A stretch of 37,845 nt of DNA. Origin: an uncultured Eubacteriales bacterium (GTDB lineage: Bacteria > Bacillota > Clostridia > Christensenellales > Aristaeellaceae). The notes beneath the pieces were generated by a model that saw nothing but the letters and a program-made list of their open reading frames with translations, searched no databases and was not told the DNA's origin. Made by a program: the position numbers and the translations under genes. Shown here piece by piece: positions 31,578 to 37,845 of this stretch. Every line of letters starts with the position of its first letter. Positions within the stretch are counted from its first letter, which is position 1. The stretch spans positions 1-37,845 of the forward strand of contig URJB01000019.1 of the NCBI GenBank assembly GCA_900548145.1. Direction: 5' to 3'.

Positions 31578-32553
31578 CCCGCCGGAGGAGCTGCTTGGGC
31601 AGCTGCGTCAGGCGGGGGAGGCGGTGCTGTTCTGCCACGTAGGCCCGGATGGGGACACGCTGGGCAGCGCCCGGGCGCTGGAACTGCTGCTGAACGTACT
31701 GGGCTGGCGCACGTCCATCGTGGCGGACGGCCAGCTTCCCGCCCGGCTGGGCTTTCTGCCCGGGCTGAGCCTTTGCAGCCCGGAGCGCTTTGCCCTGCCC
31801 GAAAACGCCGCGGCCATCGCCGTGGATGTGAGCAGTCCTGACCGATTGGGCAAGGCGGAAGCACTGTACAACGCTGCCGACCGCCGCTGGGTCATCGACC
31901 ACCACGGAACCAATCCCCATTTTGGCCAAATCAACTGGGTCGAGGGGGACGTGCCCGCTACAGGGATTCTGATAAACCGGTTGTACCGTGCTCTGGAAGT
32001 CCCTCTTTCACGGGAAGCGGCTATTTGCCTGTATACGGCCCTTTCCACCGACACGGGGAATTTTGTATACGACAGTGTGAACGGCGAATGTTTCGAAATG
32101 ATGGCCGGGCTGATGGAAGCCGGACTGCCCCTTGCGGAGATCAGCCGGGTGCTGTTCCGGGAAAAGCGGGAGGACTTCGTTCGTCTGCTGGCCGTGACGC
32201 TGCCCTCCCTTCGGGTGACGGAGGCGGGCTGCGTCGCCGGGCTTTGCACGTCGCTGGAGCAGTTCCGTCAAAACGGTCTGGATCCGGCGGAAACAGACGG
32301 CGTAGTGGATTACGCCATCGACATTCAGGGCGTTTGCATGGCCTATTATCTGCATCAGCAGGGGGAAAACGCGGTGAAGGCCAGCCTTCGGGCACTGCCG
32401 CCCTACCGGGTGGATCAGACGGCCCGTCGGTTCGGCGGCGGCGGTCATCCGCAGGCGGCGGGCTGTACCCTGCCCATGCCTTTGGCTCAGGCCGTGAAAG
32501 CGGTCGAAGCGGCGCTGCATCAGGCGTTGGAGGAGCAGAAAACTCATGAGTGA
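31567..32553 (+). CDS. nrnA: DHH/DHHA1 phosphoesterase, NrnA-like oligoribonuclease
   Basis: The 328-residue product should degrade nano-RNAs and dephosphorylate pAp. Metal ligands are seen in HVGPDGDTLGS (His24, Asp28, Asp30), AVDVSSPDR, and DHHGTN (111-113). The C-terminal DHHA1 domain ends with RRFGGGGHPQAAGC, which contacts the substrate. Position between rbfA and truB is standard in Firmicutes. The start overlaps rbfA; the end overlaps truB by eight bases. Confidence 0.93.
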   Translation: MRSDPPEELLGQLRQAGEAVLFCHVGPDGDTLGSARALELLLNVLGWRTSIVADGQLPARLGFLPGLSLCSPERFALPENAAAIAVDVSSPDRLGKAEALYNAADRRWVIDHHGTNPHFGQINWVEGDVPATGILINRLYRALEVPLSREAAICLYTALSTDTGNFVYDSVNGECFEMMAGLMEAGLPLAEISRVLFREKREDFVRLLAVTLPSLRVTEAGCVAGLCTSLEQFRQNGLDPAETDGVVDYAIDIQGVCMAYYLHQQGENAVKASLRALPPYRVDQTARRFGGGGHPQAAGCTLPMPLAQAVKAVEAALHQALEEQKTHE

Positions 32554-33457
32554 AGCGAAAAAGCCCCTCTGCGGCTTTCTGAATATTTTGAAGCCGCCGG
32601 GCATGACCTCCTCGCAGGTGGTCGGTTATGTGCGCTGGCTGCTGAATGGAGCCAAGGTCGGTCACGGCGGCACTCTCGATCCGGAGGCCTCCGGTGTACT
32701 GCCGCTGATGATCGGCAAGGCCGCGCGGCTGTTCGACTACATGCAGGAGAAGGAAAAGGTCTACGTGACGGAGGTCGCTTTCGGCGCGGCCACCGATACG
32801 CAGGACGCGCAGGGACAGGTGATCGCATCCGGGGTGAATTACCCGGACGAAGCGGCGCTGCGGGAACTGATTCCCTCCTTTACGGGACAGCTGTGGCAGC
32901 GTCCGCCCATGTACAGCGCCCTCAAGCAGGACGGGCAGCGACTGTATGAGCTGGCGCGGAAGGGGCGGACGGCGGAAATTCCCAAGCGGGAGGTCACGGT
33001 ACATTCACTGGAACTGCAGAGCATGACGGAGAACCACGGCGCGCTGCTGAAGGTACGCTGCTCCAAGGGCTTCTACGTTCGCACTCTGTGCAACGATCTG
33101 GGCGAAGCGCTGAACTGTCCCGCCCATATGCGCTTTTTGCTGCGGGCGGAAAGTGGGGTCTTTACTCTGCAGACGGCGGTCACGCTGGAACGGCTCCGTC
33201 AGGCCAAAGAAAGCGACGACCTCGAAACGCTGCTGCTGCCGCCGGAAACGGTGCTGCGGCATCTGCCGTGGCTGGACACGCCCGCCCGACTGGAAAAGCC
33301 TCTGCGCAACGGCGGCAAGCTGCCGGTTTCTGCCTTTGAGGGCGGAGAAAAAGTCCCGGAGGGCGGCGACGCCTGTCTGTGGCTGTCGGGCGAACTGATG
33401 GGCGTGGCCCGTCGGCAGAACCATGAATGGAAGATTCGCACCTGGCTGGGCGAGTGA
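32546..33457 (+). CDS. truB: tRNA pseudouridine-55 synthase
   Basis: The 303-residue TruB isomerises U55 in the T loop of tRNAs. The catalytic motif GHGGTLDPEASGVLPL contains Asp45; KVYVTEVAFGAATDTQDAQG, PPMYSALKQDGQRLYELARKG and the RCSKGFYVRTL block follow in the normal order. The C-terminal part carries a short PUA-like region (about 265-300). Overlap with nrnA shows coupling. Confidence 0.96.
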   Translation: MSEAKKPLCGFLNILKPPGMTSSQVVGYVRWLLNGAKVGHGGTLDPEASGVLPLMIGKAARLFDYMQEKEKVYVTEVAFGAATDTQDAQGQVIASGVNYPDEAALRELIPSFTGQLWQRPPMYSALKQDGQRLYELARKGRTAEIPKREVTVHSLELQSMTENHGALLKVRCSKGFYVRTLCNDLGEALNCPAHMRFLLRAESGVFTLQTAVTLERLRQAKESDDLETLLLPPETVLRHLPWLDTPARLEKPLRNGGKLPVSAFEGGEKVPEGGDACLWLSGELMGVARRQNHEWKIRTWLGE

Positions 33458-33467
33458 GGGGATCAAG

Positions 33468-34268
33468 ATGAAAGTCATTCTGAACGGTAAACACAGCGAA
33501 GAATCCAGCGTGCTGGCGCTGGGCATGTTCGACGGCGTGCATATCGGCCATCAGGTGCTGCTGGAACGGGCGCGGACGCTGCATATGCGCTGGGGCGCGC
33601 CGCTGGTGGTCTGCACCTTTGCCCGTCACCCCATGGAGCTGATCGCCCCCGAAAAGGCTCCCCGGCTGCTGACCACGCTGGAGGAACGGATTTCTCTGAT
33701 CTCTCATGCCGGGGCGGACGTTTTCTTTGCTATGCCCTTTGACGAGCAGATGCGGGATCAGCCGCCGGAATGCTATGTGGGCGAGCTGGTGCGCCGTCTG
33801 CACCCCAAGGCGGTGGTTTGCGGTTATAATCACAGCTTCGGCGCAGGCGGAAGTGGTTCACCGGCGCTGCTGCAGGCGTTGGGAGCGGCGCTGGGCTTTC
33901 AGGTCAGCGTGGTGCCGCCCATCACCCTGCACGGGCAGGAGGTCAGCTCTACCGCCATCCGGCAGAAGCTGGCTCAGGGCGACGTTTCCGGGGCCCGGGC
34001 GCTGCTGGGCAGGCCCTACAGCCGCCGGGTCGAACTGACCCACGGAGAAAACGAGTGGTCTCTCCGTTTGCTGGACGAGGAAAAGCAGGGCCTTCCTGCC
34101 GGAAGGTATCGCTGCGTATTTTCGGCGGGGGAGCAAAGCCTTCCCGTGACCGTCCGTCTGGACGGCGAAACCGGCGGCGCGCTGCTCCTGAACGGAGAAG
34201 AGCCCTCGCTGCAAACGTGCCTGAACGAGGGCCGTGGACGGCTGTTTTTCTGGCAGGCTGCGAAGTGA
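33468..34268 (+). CDS. ribF: RibF-type FAD synthetase with degenerate kinase half
   Basis: The 266-residue protein is shorter than usual RibF (about 300-320). The adenylyltransferase half is intact: GMFDGVHIGH (19-28), VCTFARHP, GYNHSFGAGGSG and SSTAIRQKLAQGDV. In the second half, after the linker GRPYSRRVELTHGE, the riboflavin-kinase signature (the GxxxGxPTAN motif with its Thr and Asn) cannot be found; about 80 unrelated-looking residues replace it. I infer FMN adenylylation only, so a separate flavokinase would be needed. ATG 33468 follows GAGGGGATC; an upstream in-frame ATG lies inside truB. Confidence 0.88.
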   Translation: MKVILNGKHSEESSVLALGMFDGVHIGHQVLLERARTLHMRWGAPLVVCTFARHPMELIAPEKAPRLLTTLEERISLISHAGADVFFAMPFDEQMRDQPPECYVGELVRRLHPKAVVCGYNHSFGAGGSGSPALLQALGAALGFQVSVVPPITLHGQEVSSTAIRQKLAQGDVSGARALLGRPYSRRVELTHGENEWSLRLLDEEKQGLPAGRYRCVFSAGEQSLPVTVRLDGETGGALLLNGEEPSLQTCLNEGRGRLFFWQAAK

Positions 34269-34376
34269 CCTTAAAGGGGCGGAAACTGGTTCGCAGGAAA
34301 ATGCTATGAAAGCTTCTGTCTCTAAAAACTTCGGCCGGAGGCGTCGATTCCTGCCCCTTCGCTTTTGAGATAAACG

Positions 34377-34405
34377 AGGACGGACGATGCGCTCCGTCCT
34401 TTTTG
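34377..34405 (+). terminator. terminator at the end of the ribosome-maturation operon
   Basis: AGGACGGA (34377-34384) pairs with TCCGTCCT (34393-34400), followed by T residues to 34404. Confidence 0.9.
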
Positions 34406-34436
34406 CTTTTCGGAAAAAAACAGCCCGCTTCTGTCA

Positions 34437-34466
34437 TTGCTATCCGCCCCGGCCCTGTGCTAAGGT
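34437..34466 (+). promoter_or_regulatory. possible azlC promoter
   Basis: TTGCTA (34437-34442), 18 bases, TAAGGT (34461-34466). The -10 is weak. Confidence 0.35.
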
Positions 34467-34513
34467 GGCGCTGTCCCGTCAACGAGGATGGGATTACGAA
34501 AGGGTGCAGGGCG

Positions 34514-35197
34514 ATGAAGAAGGAAGTCTGGAAAATAGCGCTGAGAGAATCGCTGCCGATTTTGCTCAGCTATGTTTTTATTGCGATCGCGTTCGGCATC
34601 ACCATGTCGGACGCGGGCTATCCGTGGTACCTGTCGCTTTTGTCCAGCGTGGCGGTGTATACGGGCGCGTTCCAGTTTGTGCTGGTGTCCCTGATGGCGG
34701 GCGGAGCTTCCCTGATGACCGTAGCCGTGACGGCGCTGCTGATGAACAGCCGCAAGACGTTCTACGCCCTGAGCTTTGTGGACGAGTTCCGCAGCATGGG
34801 AAAGAAAGCGCCGCTGATGGTCCATACGCTGACGGACGAAACCTACGCGGTGGACTGCAGTCTGCCCCGCGATCTGCCCGAACGGAAGAATGTGCTGTTC
34901 CTCGTGGCAGTGCTCAGCTATGCCTATTGGATATTGGGCACGCTGCTGGGCGCGGCGCTGGGGCAGATTCTCCCTTGGAATCTGGAAGGCATCGACTTCT
35001 GTATGACGGCTCTGTTCGTGGTCATTCTGATGCAGCAGTGGGAAAAGACCACCGACCATTTCCCGGCGCTGCTGGGTGGGGGAATGGCGCTGGTGTGCCT
35101 GATCGTGCTGGGGCCTGACCGCTTTATGCTGCCTGCGCTGCTGATCACATCGGCTATTCTGTTTGTGACGAGAACCGGGGAGGTGCGGGCAAAATGA
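34514..35197 (+). CDS. azlC: AzlC-family branched-chain amino acid exporter, large subunit
   Basis: The 227-residue membrane protein has about six hydrophobic helices. Landmarks are LPILLSYVFIAIAFGI, the short motif TGAFQFVLVSLM and the conserved LLMNSRKTFYALSF. With AzlD it forms a two-subunit exporter for leucine-type amino acids or azaleucine. The ATG at 34514 has a poor ribosome site (CAGGG); no better start is near. It overlaps azlD by four bases (ATGA). Confidence 0.93.
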   Translation: MKKEVWKIALRESLPILLSYVFIAIAFGITMSDAGYPWYLSLLSSVAVYTGAFQFVLVSLMAGGASLMTVAVTALLMNSRKTFYALSFVDEFRSMGKKAPLMVHTLTDETYAVDCSLPRDLPERKNVLFLVAVLSYAYWILGTLLGAALGQILPWNLEGIDFCMTALFVVILMQQWEKTTDHFPALLGGGMALVCLIVLGPDRFMLPALLITSAILFVTRTGEVRAK

Positions 35198-35517
35198 GTC
35201 TTTCTGCTGCGGTCGTTTCGATTTTGACCTCGGCGGTGATCACGCTGGGGCTTCGTGCATTTCCGTTTCTGGTGTTCGGCAAACAGCGCCGGATGCCGGA
35301 TAAACTGGTCCGGCTAGGCGATATGCTGCCCTCGGCTATCATGGCGGTGCTGGTGATTTACTGTCTGAAGGACGTGGGAACCGACTGGATGGGGATCGGT
35401 CTGCCCAAGCTGGCGGCGGTAGTGATGGTCATGCTCAGTTATCATCTCAGCCGCAATACGCTGGTGAGTATTTTCGTAGGCACCGCCGGATATATGCTGC
35501 TGATTCGGCTGCTGTGA
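35194..35517 (+). CDS. azlD: AzlD-family branched-chain amino acid exporter, small subunit
   Basis: The 107-residue protein has three to four hydrophobic helices. ITLGLRAFPFLVF and LGDMLPSAIMAVLVIYCLKD are characteristic of AzlD. It is coupled to azlC, and a terminator follows directly. Confidence 0.92.
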   Translation: MSLSAAVVSILTSAVITLGLRAFPFLVFGKQRRMPDKLVRLGDMLPSAIMAVLVIYCLKDVGTDWMGIGLPKLAAVVMVMLSYHLSRNTLVSIFVGTAGYMLLIRLL

Positions 35518-35543
35518 AGGTTTGAAATTCACAAACTGCTAAT

Positions 35544-35576
35544 GTGCGCGGCTTTTCCGGCCGCGCACGTTGTTTT
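35544..35576 (+). terminator. terminator after azlCD
   Basis: GTGCGCGGC (35544-35552) pairs perfectly with GCCGCGCAC (35560-35568); GTTGTTTT follows. Confidence 0.85.
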
Positions 35577-35598
35577 AAGCTCCCAAGGGGTGCATTTT

Positions 35599-35639
35599 AC
35601 AGAACGCAGGAAACACAATGCTTTGCAACGGCGTTCTGT
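35599..35639 (+). repeat. 9-bp inverted repeat, function unknown
   Basis: ACAGAACGC (35599-35607) and GCGTTCTGT (35631-35639) pair perfectly around 23 bases, upstream of the purine permease promoter. A C/T-rich run follows. It could be an operator or a second terminator. Confidence 0.4.
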
Positions 35640-35712
35640 CTCTCTTTTCCAAACACTCCAAAAGCCAATTTTTACAATTTGAAGAAATTTTTCGTTTTCC
35701 CCCGAAAATGCA

Positions 35713-35741
35713 TTGACAATGCGTGAATAAAAACGTACAAT
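35713..35741 (+). promoter_or_regulatory. promoter of the purine permease
   Basis: TTGACA (35713-35718), 17 bases, TACAAT (35736-35741). The leader of about 40 bases leaves no room for a purine riboswitch. Confidence 0.9.
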
Positions 35742-35787
35742 TTTTACGTTGCTCCAAAAAACATTCGGAAAAGGAGAGACCCTCACC

Positions 35788-37092
35788 ATGGAAAAGCTGT
35801 TTCAGCTCAAAAAGCACAACACCAACGTCCGCACGGAAGTGATCGGCGGCCTGACGACCTTCTTCGCGATGGCTTACATCATCTTCGTCAACCCCAACTT
35901 CCTGTCCCAGACGGGCATGGATCACACCGCCGTCATGCTGGCCACCTGCGTTTCCGCCGCTATCGGCTGTTTCCTGACCGCCTTCATGGCGAACGTCCCC
36001 TTTGCGCAGGCTCCCGGCATGGGTCTGAACGCCTTCTTCACCTACACCATCTGCTTCGGCATGGGCTACACCTGGCAGCAGGGTCTGGCGATCGTGTTCA
36101 TCTCCGGCCTGATCTTTCTGGCGATCTCCATTTCCCCGATTCGTAAGCAGATCATTGACTCCATCCCCGCGCCCCTGAAGGCCGCCATCAGCGCCGGTAT
36201 CGGCCTGTTCATCTGCCTGATCGGTCTGCTGAACGCCGGGATCGTCACCGCCGGCAACAACCTGCTGGATCTGAGCAGCATTACCTCCGGCCCCGCCCTG
36301 CTGGCGCTGATCGGTCTGATCATCACCGGCATCCTGATGGCCTGGAAGGTCAAGGGTGCCCTGTTCATCGGCATTCTGGTGACCACCGTCATCGGCATCC
36401 CCATGGGCGTGACCAATCTCTCCAACGTGAGCATTTCCTTCGAGGGCATCTCCATCGCCCCCACCTTCTTCAAACTGAGCTTTGTGGGTCTGCTGTCCAA
36501 GGGCATCCTGCCTTTGCTGACCGCCATCGTGACCTTCGCCATGTGCGACTGCTTTGACACTGTGGGTACCCTGATCGGCACCGCAGGCAGCGCCGGGATG
36601 CTGGACGAAAACGGCAACCTGCCCCGCGGCGACAAGGCCCTGATCGCCGACGCCGTGGCCACCTGCACCGGCGCTCTGATGGGCACCTCCACCGTGACCA
36701 CCTTCGTGGAGTCCTCCACTGGTATCTCCGAAGGCGCCCGCACCGGTCTGAGTTCCGTGGTCGTGGGCATCCTGTTCCTGCTGGGCTGCGTGCTGGCCCC
36801 CATCGCCGGCATCATCCCCTCCGCCGCTACCGCCCCCGCGCTGATCATCGTCGGCATGTTCATGATCGGCAACGTGGCCAAGATCGACTGGAGCGACGTG
36901 GAAGTGGCGCTGCCCTGCTTCCTGACCATCGCCATGATGCCCTTCGCCTACTCCATCTCCGATGGTATCGGCTTCGGCTTCATTTCCTACACCCTGATCA
37001 AGATGGCCCGCGGCAAGTTCAAGGAAGTGCCCGTGCTGCTGTACATTCTGTCCGCCCTGTTCGTGGTGATGTACATTCTTGCTGCACTTTGA
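35788..37092 (+). CDS. NCS2-family adenine/guanine/hypoxanthine permease
   Basis: This 434-residue, 12-14 helix transporter belongs to the AzgA-like branch of nucleobase-cation symporters (PbuG/PbuO relatives). RTEVIGGLTTFFAMAYIIFV at the start, AQAPGMGLNAFFTYTI near 75-90, CDCFDTVGTLIGTA and VESSTGISEGARTGLSSVV are the family's substrate-site motifs. It takes up purine bases with protons. AAAAGGAGAGA precedes ATG 35788; an upstream in-frame start overlaps the promoter. The phosphoribosyltransferase gene downstream completes a salvage route. Confidence 0.94.
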   Translation: MEKLFQLKKHNTNVRTEVIGGLTTFFAMAYIIFVNPNFLSQTGMDHTAVMLATCVSAAIGCFLTAFMANVPFAQAPGMGLNAFFTYTICFGMGYTWQQGLAIVFISGLIFLAISISPIRKQIIDSIPAPLKAAISAGIGLFICLIGLLNAGIVTAGNNLLDLSSITSGPALLALIGLIITGILMAWKVKGALFIGILVTTVIGIPMGVTNLSNVSISFEGISIAPTFFKLSFVGLLSKGILPLLTAIVTFAMCDCFDTVGTLIGTAGSAGMLDENGNLPRGDKALIADAVATCTGALMGTSTVTTFVESSTGISEGARTGLSSVVVGILFLLGCVLAPIAGIIPSAATAPALIIVGMFMIGNVAKIDWSDVEVALPCFLTIAMMPFAYSISDGIGFGFISYTLIKMARGKFKEVPVLLYILSALFVVMYILAAL

Positions 37093-37101
37093 TTCAAAGT
37101 G

Positions 37102-37110
37102 TGTTATAAT
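37102..37110 (+). promoter_or_regulatory. extended -10 promoter of the phosphoribosyltransferase gene
   Basis: TGTTATAAT with a perfect TATAAT at 37105-37110; -35 is weak. Confidence 0.65.
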
Positions 37111-37111
37111 G

Positions 37112-37140
37112 AATGGCGGGGTGCCCAGCGCCCCGCCATT
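37112..37140 (+). terminator. 10-bp hairpin between permease and phosphoribosyltransferase
   Basis: AATGGCGGGG (37112-37121) pairs perfectly with CCCCGCCATT (37131-37140). It can end the permease transcript, though the T tract is poor. Transcription from the promoter just upstream would start inside the left arm and so would not form the full stem. Confidence 0.55.
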
Positions 37141-37170
37141 TGACTTGTTTTGAAGGAGTGGAAACCCAAA

Positions 37171-37728
37171 ATGTTCTATACGATGAACGTTGCTGGCCTC
37201 AAGCGCGACCTGCCCCTGTGCCGGGTGAACGACGAGCTCTACATCGGCGCTTTCGTCATCTTCGGCGACGTGGAGCTGACCGTGGCCTGCGCCCGGGAGC
37301 TGCTGAAGATCGCCCCGGAGCACGACATCCTCATCACCGCCGAATCCAAGGGCATCCCGCTGGTCTACGAAATGGCCCGTCAGCACGGCGAAAACCGCTA
37401 CCTGATCGCCCGCAAGGCCGCCAAGCTCTACATGAAGAACGTTTTCTCCACCGAGGTCACCAGCATCACCACCGAAAACCGGCAGATGCTCTGCATCGAT
37501 CAGGACGACGCGGACTTCATGCGCGGCAAGCGCGTTCTGATCGTGGACGACGTGATCTCCACCGGCGAGTCCCTCAAGGCCGTCGAAAAGCTGGTCAAGC
37601 AGGCCGGCGGCAACGTGGTAGGCAAGATGGCCATTCTGGCCGAGGGCGCCGCACAGGATCGCCCCGACATCCTTTACCTCGAAAAACTCCCGCTCTTCAA
37701 CCCCGACGGCACCATCAAGCAGGGCTGA
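37171..37728 (+). CDS. purine phosphoribosyltransferase, adenine PRT-like
   Basis: The 185-residue type I PRTase has the PRPP-binding loop VLIVDDVISTGESL (122-135) and the ESKGIPLVYEMAR region near 59-70 that forms the PPi loop. The hood segment (LYMKNVFSTEVTSITTENRQ) resembles adenine and xanthine phosphoribosyltransferases. It should convert an imported purine base and PRPP to the nucleotide. The neighbouring permease supports this. The ribosome site AAGGAG is rather far (12 bases) from the ATG. Exact base specificity is not fixed. Confidence 0.85.
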   Translation: MFYTMNVAGLKRDLPLCRVNDELYIGAFVIFGDVELTVACARELLKIAPEHDILITAESKGIPLVYEMARQHGENRYLIARKAAKLYMKNVFSTEVTSITTENRQMLCIDQDDADFMRGKRVLIVDDVISTGESLKAVEKLVKQAGGNVVGKMAILAEGAAQDRPDILYLEKLPLFNPDGTIKQG

Positions 37729-37744
37729 AGCCCTGCACCCACTT

Positions 37745-37845
37745 CTGCGCGGCGGAGCCGTGCAGGGGCATAGAGGGACATGCAGGTTGGCCGGGGTTTT
37801 ACCGCCGCTCGGCGACAGGCCTCGCGGCTCGCCGGTCTGGTGTGG
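37745..37845 (+). repeat. dispersed GC-rich intergenic repeat, copy B
   Basis: It aligns with 30919-31013: CTGCGCGGCG, GTGCAGGGG, then GGGGTTTTACCGCCG, and a GGCTCGC block near the end. Like copy A it lies directly after a gene end and is not coding. It is cut by the window edge. Confidence 0.7.

Noticed and set aside
34269..34376. small gene between ribF and azlC
   Set aside because: Open frames here are short, start poorly and run into the terminator at 34377-34405.
35742..35787. purine riboswitch before the permease
   Set aside because: Only about 40 bases lie between the promoter and the start codon, too few for the aptamer and expression platform.

Overview
The window looks like a chromosome segment of a GC-rich, anaerobic, low-complexity-genome Firmicute (class Clostridia, probably a gut Oscillospirales/Christensenellales-type lineage). 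Grounds: the rimP-nusA-ylxR-L7Ae-infB-rbfA-nrnA-truB-ribF gene order, strong AGGAGG ribosome sites with frequent TTG/GTG starts, sigma-A type promoters of the Firmicute kind, an L,D-transpeptidase with several peptidoglycan-binding repeats, and a DRE-TIM lyase that resembles the Re-type citrate synthases of clostridia. The taxonomic call is inference; no rRNA is present.

Layout. 1-401 is a palindrome-rich non-coding stretch. 402-2802 holds a cell-wall L,D-transpeptidase convergent with a membrane-anchored coiled-coil protein. 2954-5548 is a tightly coupled two-gene unit (Re-citrate synthase/homocitrate synthase-like lyase and aspartate-type aminotransferase), divergent from a Mn-type cation diffusion facilitator (5901-7064) and a 75-residue unknown protein. 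7370-10250 is an AT-richer scar of horizontal transfer: a complete ABC exporter with a structured leader, a frameshifted and truncated ABC-F gene, and the decayed C-terminus of a large serine recombinase. 10359-15136 is an operon for a cell-surface sugar or glycan (DegT aminotransferase, flippase, ATP-grasp ligase) followed by peptidase T. 15282-19773 contains two small unknown proteins, frr on its own promoter, a class-3-lipase-like hydrolase, a tail-anchored low-complexity protein and a metallophosphoesterase.

19957-20551 is a seven-gene tRNA operon (Pro, Glu, Met/Ile2, Asp, Phe, Gly, Cys) with a consensus promoter and tandem terminators. Then come an ECF sigma/anti-sigma pair, a YbaK-type deacylase, a MarR regulator and a striking three-domain GrpB-pyrophosphatase-Nudix fusion. 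24954-34268 is the transcription/translation superoperon, with a structured leader ahead of rimP and an IF-2 that carries nine tandem decapeptide repeats. The window ends with azlCD branched-chain amino acid export and a purine salvage pair (NCS2 permease, phosphoribosyltransferase). Two copies of a GC-rich dispersed repeat lie after infB and at the right edge.

Best candidates for something undescribed: the GrpB-PPase-Nudix fusion, the DegT-flippase-ATP-grasp cassette, the decapeptide-repeat IF-2, the RibF that lacks a recognisable flavokinase signature, the leader with a short upstream reading frame before the ABC exporter, and the dispersed palindromic repeats. No CRISPR array, complete mobile element or defence system was seen.
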